The notes beneath the pieces were generated by a model. The model searched no databases and was not told the DNA's origin. It saw nothing but the letters and a program-made list of their open reading frames with translations. A program made the position numbers and the translations under genes. A stretch of DNA of 64,000 nucleotides from Streptomyces sp. NBC_01549. GTDB taxonomy: Bacteria; Actinomycetota; Actinomycetes; Streptomycetales; Streptomycetaceae. Positions 25,893 to 35,373 of this stretch are shown here, one piece after another (position 1 is the stretch's first letter; every line of letters starts with the position of its first letter). Location: the NCBI RefSeq assembly GCF_026339955.1, contig NZ_JAPEPW010000001.1, forward strand, positions 4,831,001 to 4,895,000. Reading direction: 5' to 3'.

Positions 25893-28800
25893 CGAGGCTC
25901 GCCCCTTCCCGTGTCGTCGTCCGCCGGGTTCCCCGCCTTGCGGAAGGCGATCCGTGCGGTGGGCGGAGCGACCTCGCCCGCGCCCGAGTCACCCGCGCCC
26001 GCACCCGCGTCACCCGCACCCGCCTCGCGCGGGGCGGAACCCGGGCCGCGTGCGGAGATGGTCGGGCTGGAGGCACGGTCGGGCCCGGGGGCCGGTGCGG
26101 GGGGCTCGGCTCCGGTCGGCTCGGACGAGCTGGGTTCGCCGCTCGGTGCCTCCCCGACCGATCTGGTCCCCGTACCCAGTGCGGCCCCGGGGCCGCCGTT
26201 CTCGCCGCGGCGGCGTCGCGGCAGGGGTGACGTCGGGGCCTCGGAGCCCGGGACCGGGCCGGAGGCCCGGGGCGCCGGCCGGGTCCCGGGCTCCTGGACG
26301 CTCACCAGGCCCGCGAACAACCCGATCAGCGCCAGCAACTGCGCCGCGGGCCCGAACGCGCCCTCGCTCGCGCCCGGCGGTGATCCGGCGCCCGTGGCGG
26401 CCGCGATCCCCGCCCCGGCGAGCGCGAGGAACGCGATCGGAACGAGCAGTGCGTGCCGTTTCCACGCGAGCAGCGCCAGCGCGGGGACCAGCAGCGCGAA
26501 CGGTCCCGCGATGACCACGCCCACCAGCGTGAGCGCCACCGTGCCGAGCCAGAGCCCGGCGTCCGGCGCCGCCGGCTGCGGCTCGTCGGGGCCCGCCTCG
26601 CGGCGGCGCCACAGCACGAGGCCCGCGAGCGCCGCCACGCCGACCCCGCCGCCGATCAGCCCGGCCTCGTACGTCGTCGAGGGCTCGTAGGACAACTTGA
26701 CCGTGCCGCCCGCGCCGGCCGGGATCCGCCAGCCCTGCTGCCAGCCGTCGAGCCGCAGGGGCGTCAGCTTCTTGCCGCCCAGCGTGGCCTGCCAGCCGTC
26801 GTTGTAGTTCTCGTACGTCGTGAGGTACGAGGCGGCGCCGGAGCCGACCTGCACCTCGCGGCGGTCGCCCAGCCAGTCCACGATCCGCAGGGTGCGTCCG
26901 GCCCCGGCGACGGCCTCGACGGTGCCACGGGTGAGGGTGACGTCCGTGACCGCGAGGGGTCCGGCGTCGCCCGCCTCGACCCGGTGCGAGCCGGAACCGA
27001 GATCCAACGCGGTTTCCGAGGAGTCGTCTTGACACAGCGTCAGCTGAACCGGCCGCCGCTCGACGAGATCCCCCACCGTCCCCTTCGCGCTCGTCGCGTA
27101 CAGCTTCCCGTCGACCGCGAGCGTCGGCCCCTTTCCGCAGGCGAGCGAGAACTCCTGTGTCTCCACGGCCTGCGCGGTGCGGTACTCGGCGAGGGCCGGG
27201 AGGTACACCTCCGTCAGCCCGACCGGCAGTTGCAGGTCGGCTCCCGCGACCGGGTTGTGGAGGGTCAGCGGTGCGGTCTCGGTGACGGTGATGTCGAGGT
27301 GGTTCGTGGTGATCGGGTCGAAGCGGGCCCAGCCGTTCTCGTCGACCCCGGCCACGGTGTCCCCGTCCGGGGAGCGGATCTCGATCTTCGTCGGGCGGGT
27401 GGAGAGGCCGCCCGCCGCGGCCAGGACCATGGACGAGACGGGCTTCTTGTCGGGCCAGCTCAGATGGATCGTCGGCCTGTCCCCGGCGATCCAGGCCGTG
27501 GTCAGGTTGCCGTCCGTGAGGTTGCGCGCGTCGAGGCCGGGGCCGAGGTCCGTGGTGGAGTCGGCCGTCGCGACGATCCGGTTCGGCTGTTGGGGCGAGA
27601 CGTCGTACAGCAGCTTGTCGAGTGCGTCGCCGCTGATCGCGACGGCGCTCGCCTTCACCTCGTACGATCCCGCCGTCGAGGTGGAGAAGGTACGGTGCAG
27701 ACCCGCCTCCGTGCCCGTGGGGGCGAGGCCGGTGGGGTCGGCGGTGCGGTGCAGGGAGACGATCTCGGCGGAGGCGTCCGACCCCGCGGCGTCGGTCGGG
27801 AGCTTCAGCAGGCGGGTGACCTGGACGTCCGGGAGAGCGATCTCGGAGAAGCCCGCGCCGGTGAGTCCGGCGTGCCGCGCGGTGGAGTCGGTGATCGTCA
27901 GTTTCAGCCAGCTCGTGGACCCGGCGGGCGCCTTGATGGACTGGGTCGTGCCGTCGGGTTCGAGATAGCTGGTGGCGGAGCCCTTCTCCGTCTCCACCCG
28001 GACCCGGGTCGCAGCGGACCGCATGCCGTCCTGCGGGAGTGGGGTGACCTTGAAGGACTTCGGCATGTTCAGGGACCCCTCGAAGCGGATCCGCAGCCAC
28101 TGCCCGTTCGCGGAACCGGGCGCGCCCTCCGCCCACGCGGTGTCGGGGTTCCCGTCGAAGGCGTTCACGGGGTCGTACTGGGGGAGGTGGAAGAGCCAGT
28201 TGCCGGTGGAGGAGGCGGTCACCGAGCGGGCGCCGCGCAGCTCGGCCACCGTCTGGTGCTGGATGCCCTTGGTCGGCAGGATCTGGTGCGGTTTCTTGCC
28301 GGCGTCCTGGGCGCTGTCGCTGTCGTTGCGCTGGTCGGGTGTGTACGTGTACGAGGTGTTGGAGTTGACCAGGCCGAAGCGGGTGTCGGCGCGCCGCAGC
28401 CCGTCGCCGACCACCTGGACCGCGGCGGTGCCGAGGCCGGGGTGGTTGTCGCCGGTCAGGACGGCGGGGCGGCCGCGCATCGAGGGGTCGGCGGCCAGCG
28501 GCAGCAGCGCCTCGGGGCCGCCGGAGACGACGGCGGTGTCCGCGATGGCGCTCAGCCCTGCCTGCCCGGGGCGCGGCGCGCCGTTGCCCGCCGGTTCGTA
28601 GATCTCGACGGCGCGCTCGCGCGGGTAGAGGCCCTCGACCTGGAGCGGGGTGTGGTGGGCGATCCGGCCGCCGGTCACGACCGGTCCGAAGCCGGTGACC
28701 CGTTGGTAGCCGGACTGTTCCAGGGTCCGCTTCACGGTCTGTGTCGGGACGTAGCCGACCTGGTCGGGGTCGAGGTCGTTGCGGACGACGACGTAGTAGA

Positions 28801-30400
28801 GCCCGGCGCGGCTCAGGTAGTCCCCCAGGCCGGGGACGTCACTGCCGGTCATGAGCGCCTGCTCGACGGCGTCCATGGCGCGCCGGTTGCCGGGGGTGCC
28901 GAAGGGGACGTAGTCCCGCTCGGCCCAGCGGGAGTCGGCGAGCACGTCGAGGGGCTCGTCGATGGGGGAGCCCCAGGTGTAGAGGCCGTGCGCGGTGGCG
29001 GGGACGACGAGGGCACGGGAGTCGGGCGAGTACTTCTTCAGCCAGTCGGCGGTGGTCTGCCAGTACTTGGGGAGCTGCTGGAAGGAACCCGGGTTGAGGA
29101 TCGATCCGTTCAGGTACGGCCAGGCGAGGCCCGGCAGGACCAGTACGGCGGCGACGAGGGGTGCGTAGCGGCGGCCGCGTACGGGACGGGCGCCGCGTGG
29201 CTGTGCCGCGATCCCGACGAGATGCGCGAGGCCGAACACGAGGGCCAGGGCGAGGCCCGTCTGGAACTTGTAGATGTTGCGGAAGGGAACCAGCCAGCCG
29301 TTCAGCCAGTCCTGGACCACGCCGTGGAAGGGCGCGCCGAACGCGCCGCCGTACCCGGCGAGGGTGAGGAGCGCGACCGACAGCACGGTCAGGACTAGCC
29401 AGCGGCGCTCGGGCATGTCCCGTCTGGCGAGCCCGGCGAGACCCAGCCCCGCCGCGAGCGCCGAGCAGACGATCACGATCACCGAGGCGGCGACGGTCCA
29501 GCCGGCCGGCAGCCAGGCCTCGCCGAAGTGGAGGTAGGCGACCCAGTTCCCGGCGCCGCGCAGGGACTCGGTGGCGGACATGGTGGTGGTCGTGGTCGCG
29601 GAGGTCTCCACGTACGGGAGGAAGTTCTCGCCGTAGACGCCGAGCAACAGCAGCGGGATCACCCACCAGGCCGTCGCCAGGATCACGCCCGGCACCCACC
29701 AGGTGATCAGTCTCCGCTGCCGGGGTCCGCGTGGACGGGAGAGGAGGTACAGCCCGGCGGGGAGCAGCGAGGCCAGGGTCGCCGCCGCGTTCACACCGCC
29801 CATGAAGGGGATGACCAGCGCCGAGCGGAGGGCGGCGACGCGGGCGCTGTAGCGCTCGTCGGTGAGGGGAAGCAGGACCCAGGGGAGGAAGGCGCCGGGG
29901 AGCGCGGCGGCCGAGGTCGAGCCGACGACGGTCGTGAAGACCGGCCAGAGCGCGTAGGTGACGGCGGCGAGCAGCCGGGAGGAACCGTTCCCGATCCGCA
30001 GCCGTTCGGCCAGTCGCAGGGCGCCCCAGAAGGCGACGGACACGACGATCGACAGCCACAGCCGTTCCGCCAGCCACACCGGGAGGTGGATCAGCTTGCA
30101 CATGCCGTAGAACGGCAGCATCGGCCAGAGGTAACCCGCGTACTGGTCCTGGATGCCGCCGAAGCCGCCCCGGTCGTGCCACAGCTGGCCCAGGTCGGAC
30201 AGGAACTGCCACGGGTCGAGTACGACACCGAGTTTGGTGTCGAACGTCATGCGTCCGGGGTGCACGGCCAGCAACAGCACGAACACCACGGCCCAGAACC
30301 CCAGCAGCCAGCGCCTGGACCGCGGCCCGTGCGGGGGGCCGGACGTGGTCGTCACGGGGCGGACGGCTGCCGGGGGAGGAGCCTGGACCGTGGTCGTCAT
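25889..30400 (-). CDS. AftD-like alpha-(1->3)-arabinofuranosyltransferase (DUF3367)
   Basis: 1503-residue membrane glycosyltransferase. The N-terminal part (about 30-470) holds roughly a dozen helices with the GT-C features FDTKLGVVLDP (acidic catalytic loop) and PWQFLSDLGQLWH. The middle (about 480-1300) is a large extracytoplasmic region with beta-sandwich carbohydrate-binding-like segments (NAFDGNPDTAWAEG, NLTDGNLTTAWIAGD). A cluster of C-terminal helices and a Pro/Glu/Ser-rich tail of 130 residues follow. AftD adds arabinofuranose from decaprenyl-phosphoryl-arabinose in mycobacteria. Streptomyces has no mycolyl-arabinogalactan, so the donor may be the same with a different acceptor glycan. 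ATG 30400 overlaps the upstream stop (ATGA). Confidence 0.85.
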   Translation of the reverse strand: MTTTVQAPPPAAVRPVTTTSGPPHGPRSRRWLLGFWAVVFVLLLAVHPGRMTFDTKLGVVLDPWQFLSDLGQLWHDRGGFGGIQDQYAGYLWPMLPFYGMCKLIHLPVWLAERLWLSIVVSVAFWGALRLAERLRIGNGSSRLLAAVTYALWPVFTTVVGSTSAAALPGAFLPWVLLPLTDERYSARVAALRSALVIPFMGGVNAAATLASLLPAGLYLLSRPRGPRQRRLITWWVPGVILATAWWVIPLLLLGVYGENFLPYVETSATTTTTMSATESLRGAGNWVAYLHFGEAWLPAGWTVAASVIVIVCSALAAGLGLAGLARRDMPERRWLVLTVLSVALLTLAGYGGAFGAPFHGVVQDWLNGWLVPFRNIYKFQTGLALALVFGLAHLVGIAAQPRGARPVRGRRYAPLVAAVLVLPGLAWPYLNGSILNPGSFQQLPKYWQTTADWLKKYSPDSRALVVPATAHGLYTWGSPIDEPLDVLADSRWAERDYVPFGTPGNRRAMDAVEQALMTGSDVPGLGDYLSRAGLYYVVVRNDLDPDQVGYVPTQTVKRTLEQSGYQRVTGFGPVVTGGRIAHHTPLQVEGLYPRERAVEIYEPAGNGAPRPGQAGLSAIADTAVVSGGPEALLPLAADPSMRGRPAVLTGDNHPGLGTAAVQVVGDGLRRADTRFGLVNSNTSYTYTPDQRNDSDSAQDAGKKPHQILPTKGIQHQTVAELRGARSVTASSTGNWLFHLPQYDPVNAFDGNPDTAWAEGAPGSANGQWLRIRFEGSLNMPKSFKVTPLPQDGMRSAATRVRVETEKGSATSYLEPDGTTQSIKAPAGSTSWLKLTITDSTARHAGLTGAGFSEIALPDVQVTRLLKLPTDAAGSDASAEIVSLHRTADPTGLAPTGTEAGLHRTFSTSTAGSYEVKASAVAISGDALDKLLYDVSPQQPNRIVATADSTTDLGPGLDARNLTDGNLTTAWIAGDRPTIHLSWPDKKPVSSMVLAAAGGLSTRPTKIEIRSPDGDTVAGVDENGWARFDPITTNHLDITVTETAPLTLHNPVAGADLQLPVGLTEVYLPALAEYRTAQAVETQEFSLACGKGPTLAVDGKLYATSAKGTVGDLVERRPVQLTLCQDDSSETALDLGSGSHRVEAGDAGPLAVTDVTLTRGTVEAVAGAGRTLRIVDWLGDRREVQVGSGAASYLTTYENYNDGWQATLGGKKLTPLRLDGWQQGWRIPAGAGGTVKLSYEPSTTYEAGLIGGGVGVAALAGLVLWRRREAGPDEPQPAAPDAGLWLGTVALTLVGVVIAGPFALLVPALALLAWKRHALLVPIAFLALAGAGIAAATGAGSPPGASEGAFGPAAQLLALIGLFAGLVSVQEPGTRPAPRASGPVPGSEAPTSPLPRRRRGENGGPGAALGTGTRSVGEAPSGEPSSSEPTGAEPPAPAPGPDRASSPTISARGPGSAPREAGAGDAGAGAGDSGAGEVAPPTARIAFRKAGNPADDDTGRGEPR

Positions 30401-31176
30401 GGTGGACACCGCCGGAGGATGAGGAGGAGGTTCCAGGTGGCGAACTCCCGCAGCCCCGGCGCTCTGGTGACGGCGGAGGCGAGGAGGGGCCAGTAGCGGG
30501 AGCGTGCCGAGACGACCGTGACGTCGTCGCGGGCGCGCACCTGCCGCAGGGTGGGGCCGATGTGCACGGCGAACAGGTTCTCGCCGAGGGTGTGCTTGGC
30601 GGGCTTTCCGGTACGGCGGTGATAGCGGGCCCGGGCCCGCTCCGCGCCGAGGTAGTGCCAGGGCGCCCACTCGTGACCGCCCCATGGGGAGAGCCAGTTG
30701 GTGAACGAGACGTAGATCAGCCCGTCGGGCCGGGTGACGCGCACCAGTTCGCTCAGGAACGTCTGCGGATCGGCCACGTGCTCGAGGACGTTGGAGGAGA
30801 AGGTGACGTCGGCGACGCCGTCCGCGAGCGGCAGCAGATAACCGTCCGCGACGACTGCCGAGTCGGGGGGCTTCGCCCCCAACTCCCTTACGTCCGGCTC
30901 GAAGAGATACGCGTGCGCGCCGCGCCGCCGGAACTCCGCGGTGAAGTACCCGCCGCCGCCCCCGACGTCCACGACGGTACGTCCCTCGACGCCGCCGTAC
31001 GCCTCGACCTGGTCGGCGGCGTCCCGGGCCAGCAACGAGTAGCAGCCCTCGGGGTCTTCCTGCTCGCGCAGAAAGGCCCGGAAGAGTGCGAACGAACGCC
31101 GGAAGGAGGGGTCCTTCCATACGGGGGGCGCGTCTTCGGCGGGGGCTCGCCGGGGTATCTCGGGGTCGCCGTCCAT
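30397..31176 (-). CDS. class I SAM methyltransferase of the glycan cluster
   Basis: 259 residues. SAM motif VVDVGGGGGYFTAEF (about 77-91) is followed by LFEPD, the type-11 region TFSSNVLEHVADPQTFLSELVRVTRPDG, and the marker YVSFTNWLSPWGGHE, a form commonly seen in methyltransferases encoded with glycosyltransferases. ATG 31176 is chosen over a longer frame because the strong site GGAGGTGA stands 5 nt before it and overlaps the stop codon of the GT4 gene. The 3' end overlaps the AftD-like gene by 4 nt. Probably methylates a sugar of the glycan. Confidence 0.85.
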   Translation of the reverse strand: MDGDPEIPRRAPAEDAPPVWKDPSFRRSFALFRAFLREQEDPEGCYSLLARDAADQVEAYGGVEGRTVVDVGGGGGYFTAEFRRRGAHAYLFEPDVRELGAKPPDSAVVADGYLLPLADGVADVTFSSNVLEHVADPQTFLSELVRVTRPDGLIYVSFTNWLSPWGGHEWAPWHYLGAERARARYHRRTGKPAKHTLGENLFAVHIGPTLRQVRARDDVTVVSARSRYWPLLASAVTRAPGLREFATWNLLLILRRCPP

Positions 31177-31181
31177 GGACG

Positions 31182-32333
31182 TCACCTCCGCCAGGTGGTG
31201 GCCGCCTCCGTGGCCACCGCCCTGAACTGGCGGACCGTGTTGTTCCAGCGGAACTGGGCCGCCCGGTCGCGGGCGGACTTGCCCATGAGGGTGCGGCGGT
31301 GGGTGGACAGGGCGAGGGTGCACCAGGCCGCCGCGAAGGAGGACTCACCGCGGGCCAGTACACCCGTCTCGCCGTCGACCACGGAGTCGCGCAGACCGGG
31401 CACGTCGAAGGCGATCGCCGGGGTCTCGCGCACGGCCGCCTCCGTGACCACCAGGCCCCAGCCCTCCACGGCGGAGGGGTGCAGCAGCAGCCACGCGGCG
31501 CACAGCAGCCGGTGTTTCTCGGCCTCCGTGACATGGCCGGCGAACTCCACACCGGGGCCCGCGAGTTGCTGGAGTCTCTCCCGCTCGGGACCGTCGCCGA
31601 CGATCACCAGGCGGCCCCCGGTGACCGGACGGACCCGCTCCCACAGCCGCAGCAGCAGATCGATCCGCTTGTACTCGACCAGCCGTCCCATCGCCAGGAA
31701 CAGCGGTTCCGGCGAGCGCTCGGCGAGCGGCCCCGGCTCCTCGACCCCGTTGTGCACGACCCGGATGCGCTCCCGCTCCACCCCGATCGCACGCAGCGCG
31801 TGGGCCGTCGACGGCGAGACGGCGACCAGCAGATTGCGGCGCTGTGCGCCCGCCAGTGCCCAGTGTTCGAGTCTTCGGCCGATCCGCGCGGCCGGCGCCA
31901 GCGGTCCGCCGAACCGCATCCGCCACAGGTCCGTGTGGACGTGGTTGACCAGGCACAGGGTGGGGCCGTGATGCCAGAGCGGGGCCAGGTAGGGCATGCC
32001 GTTGCAGACCTCGACCAGCAGATCGCAGTCGCCGACCTGACGGTGGAAGGCGGAGCGGGCGCGCAGGAAGTGGCCCAGGTCGCCGCCCGCCGAGACGACC
32101 CGGTAGTCGTGGTAGGCCGCGGGCCCGCCGCACACCAGGGTGACCTGGTGGCCGAGCGAGGTCAGTCCCTCGGCGAGCCGGTCGACGAGGATCTCGGAAC
32201 CGCCCGCGGACCGGTTACCGAGGTCTCGATGGGCGAGGAAGACGATACGGCGCGGCTGTGGGGGGAGCGCCGGGAGGGACTGCGTGTCGCGCGGGACCGC
32301 GGCGCGCAGCGGGGAGGGCACGTGCTGGGGCAT
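31182..32333 (-). CDS. GT4-family glycosyltransferase
   Basis: 383 residues with the two-domain GT-B fold. The N-terminal domain has FLAHRDLGNRSAGGSEILVDRLAEGL. The C-terminal domain has LFLAMGRLVEYKRIDLLLRLW, then VIVGDGPERERL and the EX7E-type donor site (SAVEGWGLVVTEAA). It transfers a nucleotide-activated sugar to a lipid or glycan acceptor on the cytoplasmic face. It is the first gene of the glycan operon, so the 174-nt gap 32334-32507 is expected to hold the promoter; it contains the AT-rich stretch ACAAATTCCGTGCTTTGTGG, unusual for this genome. Confidence 0.87.
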   Translation of the reverse strand: MPQHVPSPLRAAVPRDTQSLPALPPQPRRIVFLAHRDLGNRSAGGSEILVDRLAEGLTSLGHQVTLVCGGPAAYHDYRVVSAGGDLGHFLRARSAFHRQVGDCDLLVEVCNGMPYLAPLWHHGPTLCLVNHVHTDLWRMRFGGPLAPAARIGRRLEHWALAGAQRRNLLVAVSPSTAHALRAIGVERERIRVVHNGVEEPGPLAERSPEPLFLAMGRLVEYKRIDLLLRLWERVRPVTGGRLVIVGDGPERERLQQLAGPGVEFAGHVTEAEKHRLLCAAWLLLHPSAVEGWGLVVTEAAVRETPAIAFDVPGLRDSVVDGETGVLARGESSFAAAWCTLALSTHRRTLMGKSARDRAAQFRWNNTVRQFRAVATEAATTWRR

Positions 32334-32507
32334 GGGTGCTCCAACTCGTCTCAGGGTGCGGAACTCAGTGTGGGGGATGCGGGTACCGGCTGTAACGGGA
32401 ATGTGGGCGGGCTGTGCTCGGGTGGGGGTGGATAGTTTTCGCCCGGCGCTGGGAAGCTGCTACTCACCGAGGTGACAAATTCCGTGCTTTGTGGAGCTGA
32501 CAGGGCA

Positions 32508-33485
32508 TCACATCGTGAGTGCTGAAGGGGAGTTACCGGGCGAACCGGGATCCCGTCGCCCTCGTACCACCAAAACGCCTCCCACGGCGGCGAGAACGAA
32601 CCCGATCACACCGGCACCAATGGGCAACGTCTCGCCCAGCAGGCGCAGTTGACCGCTCTCCTTCTTCGCCTGCTTCACCTGGTCCTTCTGGGTGGCCGTG
32701 GTGAAGGCCAGCTTGTCGGCGTCCAGGAGCAGCGTCGAGTCGTACGTGGAACCAGGTGCGCGCAGCGTCCTGCGCGGGCCGACCTGGGCGTAGAGCACCC
32801 GGCCGGTGCGCTGGTCGACGACCAGCTCGATGCCGTGGTTGGAGTACCACTCCTCGGCCAGTACCTGGGGGCGACCCGGCAGGTCGACGATGCTGCCCGG
32901 CACCAGCCGGGTGCCGATCTTCGTCGGGGGGACCGTGCCGGTGAAGCGGTAACCCGTGTAGCCCTGGACCTTCTTGGTGCCCCGGTAGGCCAGGGTGACG
33001 GGTGCGCCGAGGGAGTTGTCCCACCAGCGGTACGCGTGTTTCTGCACGTCGAAGGGGAACTTGAGGTAGGCGTCGCCCGCGAAGCGCGGGTTCTCCTGGC
33101 AGCAGTGCACCGGCTGGTTGGTCTTCCGGTCGGTGACCCAGCGGTTCGGGAAGAACTCCAGCGCGTCGTACGGGTCGGCCGCGGGCAGCGACTTGTCCGT
33201 GTCGACCGTCGTCGTCACGTCCCAGACGGCGCGCCCGCTGTGCTCGCTGTCGGCGACATCGCCTCTGACCTGCTGGGTGACGGTGATCCGCTTGTCGAAC
33301 AGGGTCTGGACCTGCGCGGTGTCGAAGTAGGCGCCCGTGCCGGTGTAGACGGCGGTCGTGTCGATGTCGACGGGGTTCACGGCGGCCCGCGGTTCCACGT
33401 ACCACGCGAGCATCGGGGCCAGCACGAGCAGAAAGGTGCCGAGACCGAGCAGGACCAGTGCGAAGGGTGAGGGTTTCCGGCGCAT
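32508..33485 (-). CDS. DUF3068 membrane-anchored protein
   Basis: 325 residues of the DUF3068 family (porin PorA-like annotation in some databases). One N-terminal helix (LVLLGLGTFLLVLAPMLAWYV, about 9-30) is followed by an extracytoplasmic domain of 250 residues rich in aromatic and Thr residues (QPVHCCQENPR with two adjacent Cys, WWDNSLG, EEWYSNHGIELVVDQ). A second helix closes the protein (about 292-312), leaving a short basic tail. ATG 33485 has GGAG 8 nt upstream. It lies on the same strand as the GT4 gene but 174 nt away. Family members cluster with surface-glycan genes in actinobacteria, which fits here. Confidence 0.85.
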   Translation of the reverse strand: MRRKPSPFALVLLGLGTFLLVLAPMLAWYVEPRAAVNPVDIDTTAVYTGTGAYFDTAQVQTLFDKRITVTQQVRGDVADSEHSGRAVWDVTTTVDTDKSLPAADPYDALEFFPNRWVTDRKTNQPVHCCQENPRFAGDAYLKFPFDVQKHAYRWWDNSLGAPVTLAYRGTKKVQGYTGYRFTGTVPPTKIGTRLVPGSIVDLPGRPQVLAEEWYSNHGIELVVDQRTGRVLYAQVGPRRTLRAPGSTYDSTLLLDADKLAFTTATQKDQVKQAKKESGQLRLLGETLPIGAGVIGFVLAAVGGVLVVRGRRDPGSPGNSPSALTM

Positions 33486-33642
33486 CCGGGCACTCCAGGG
33501 GCGTGAGGAGGCTCGACGCACGGGTGACCACGAGTGACCACGGGTGATACGGGTGATGCAGGTGGAACGCGGCGATACGGGTGCGTCGACACCAGGAGGG
33601 AAAGTGCACGTGCGGTATGGGCCGGGAACCGTACGGGCACCC

Positions 33643-33657
33643 TTGACGGAGTGTCAA
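33643..33657. promoter_or_regulatory. inverted repeat in the DUF3068 / small membrane protein divergent region
   Basis: TTGAC-GGAGT-GTCAA is a perfect 5-bp-arm inverted repeat in the 276-nt gap between the divergent DUF3068 gene (start 33485) and the small membrane protein (start 33762). It could combine a -35 hexamer with a regulator site. Nothing else distinctive is seen in that gap. Confidence 0.35.
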
Positions 33658-33761
33658 TGCATTGTCGAGACTGAGGACTTGCCGGACGGGACCGGCGAAA
33701 CGGGCTGCGCGGATCACGGGAACGGGTGGGGACGACCTCCGACAGAGAGGCTCACCCTGCG

Positions 33762-33914
33762 ATGTCCAGACTGCTCGCCGCCGTACTCACCGTCGCGGCC
33801 GCCGCCGCGCTCGCCGTGGGTGCCGCGCTCGGCATCGTCGCGCTGCTCGACGCGACCCCCGACCAGCCGAACACCCCACTGATCACATACGAACATGCCG
33901 ACCAGGAGCACTGA
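33762..33914 (+). CDS. small single-helix membrane protein
   Basis: 50 residues: MSRLLAAVLTVAAAAALAVG is one long membrane helix (about 4-31), then a short polar tail ending in YEHADQEH. No cleavage site or lipobox is evident. It is shorter than most gene callers report, but codon use is normal and the next gene starts 3 nt after its stop, so the two are probably translated together. GAGAGG lies about 13 nt before the ATG, a weak ribosome binding site. Function unknown. Confidence 0.6.
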   Translation: MSRLLAAVLTVAAAAALAVGAALGIVALLDATPDQPNTPLITYEHADQEH

Positions 33915-33916
33915 CC

Positions 33917-35344
33917 GTGCCCAGCCGCAGGGGCGCGCCGGTGTCGAGAGGGGACGCGAGTCTCCCCTGCTTGGACGAGGCCGAGAGCGTGGGGGAGCGC
34001 GCGGGCCCCGACGAACCCGACCGACCCGGCGAAGGACCCGCTGAGCACGGCCACCCTCCCCGCACCGGCGGTAGCGCCCCGGAGGCGGAGGCGGACGCGG
34101 AAGCGCAGGCCGGACACGGAGCCGTCGGCGTGCGCTCGGCCTGGCACGACGTTCCCCGCCCTCAGGTGCGGCGGTTCGCGGCGATCGCCCTGGCCGAGGC
34201 GCCGGATCTCGCCGAGGAGATCCTCCGGGAGATCCGCCGCGAGTACCCGAACCTGCCCCTCGTCGTCGACGACTCCGGTGAGCCGATGGCCCTCGTCGGC
34301 ATCCGCCGGGCCATCGAGGTCTTCGTGCAGCACCTGGAGACGGCGGAGGGCCGGCCCCGCGTCCACCCCGAGGTCTTCCAGGAGTTCGGCCGCGGCGAGG
34401 GACTGCACGGGCGCAGCCTCGACTCGCTTCAGGCGATCTACCGGCTGGGCGTCCGCCTCGCCTGGCGCCGGTTCGCGGAGATCGGGCAGCGGGTCGAGAT
34501 CCCGCCGCCGGCGATGTACGAGCTCGTCGACGCGGGATACGAGTACCTGGACGGTCTGGTGGATCAATCCGTACGGGGTTACGCCGAGGCCGCCGCCCGG
34601 CAGGCGGGGGAGCGCCTGCGCCTCCAGCGCCGTCTGATGGAGCTGCTGCTCGCCGAGCACCACCGGAGCGACCCCGCCGAGGCGCTCGTCGAGCGGGCCG
34701 CGCGGATCGGCTGGCCACTGCCGGACAAAGTCGCCGTCGGGGTGTTGCTGCGGCCGGCCCGGGAGGCCGTGGCGCCCGCCGTGGGGCAGGGGGTGCTGCT
34801 CGACATGGAGTACGAGCAGCCGCGGATGGTCGTGCCCGAGCCGGACGCCGCCGGGCGCCCGGAACTGCTGCACCGGGCGCTGACCGGGTGGTCCGGGGCG
34901 ATCGGGCCGCCGGTGCCGCTCGCCGACGCGGCGAAGTCGCTGCGCTGGGCGGATGCGGCGGTACGGCTGATGGAGCGGCGGCTGCTGCCCGGCGGGGAGG
35001 TGCTCCACTGCACCGAGCACACCGAGGCCCTGGTGCTCCTCCAGCCCGAGGAGCTGATCGACGATCTCGCCCTGCGCTGCCTCGCGCCGCTCGGGCACTG
35101 CGGGCCGACGCACGGACGGCGTCTCGCGGAGACGTTGCTGGCGTGGCTGGAGACGCGCGGGGGTGCGCCGGAGGTCGCCGCGCGGCTCGGTGTCCACCCC
35201 CAGACCGTCCGTTACCGCCTCCGTCAGATCAGGGAGCTGTGGGGTGACGAGATCGACGACCCGGACCGGCGGTTCGAGCTGGAGCTGGTACTCCGGGCGC
35301 AACGCCTCAGGGGTGAACTCGGGGACCCGCGCCCCCGCCGCTGA
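33917..35344 (+). CDS. PucR/CdaR-type transcriptional regulator
   Basis: About 475 residues from GTG 33917 (AGGAG 9 nt before it). Residues 1-75 are Gly/Pro/Glu-rich and disordered. The middle (about 80-250) is a helical sensor region (VPRPQVRRFAAIALAEAPDLAEEILREI, YELVDAGYEYLDGLVDQS), and the C-terminus has the PucR HTH_30 signature (LLAWLETRGGAPEVAARLGVHPQTVRYRLRQI). Such proteins switch genes for purine, sugar-acid or secondary metabolism, often binding a small molecule near residues 250-400. It is 3 nt from the small membrane protein gene. The target genes are not evident; the downstream 260 nt contain a repeat array, not a promoter-like partner. Confidence 0.83.
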   Translation: MPSRRGAPVSRGDASLPCLDEAESVGERAGPDEPDRPGEGPAEHGHPPRTGGSAPEAEADAEAQAGHGAVGVRSAWHDVPRPQVRRFAAIALAEAPDLAEEILREIRREYPNLPLVVDDSGEPMALVGIRRAIEVFVQHLETAEGRPRVHPEVFQEFGRGEGLHGRSLDSLQAIYRLGVRLAWRRFAEIGQRVEIPPPAMYELVDAGYEYLDGLVDQSVRGYAEAAARQAGERLRLQRRLMELLLAEHHRSDPAEALVERAARIGWPLPDKVAVGVLLRPAREAVAPAVGQGVLLDMEYEQPRMVVPEPDAAGRPELLHRALTGWSGAIGPPVPLADAAKSLRWADAAVRLMERRLLPGGEVLHCTEHTEALVLLQPEELIDDLALRCLAPLGHCGPTHGRRLAETLLAWLETRGGAPEVAARLGVHPQTVRYRLRQIRELWGDEIDDPDRRFELELVLRAQRLRGELGDPRPRR

Positions 35345-35373
35345 CCTCCCGCGCCCCTTCCCCACCCCTTCCC

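Noticed and set aside
26453..29398. 981-codon plus-strand frame opposite the AftD-like gene
   Set aside because: Antisense shadow; lacks hydrophobic segments or motifs, while the minus strand reads as a GT-C enzyme.
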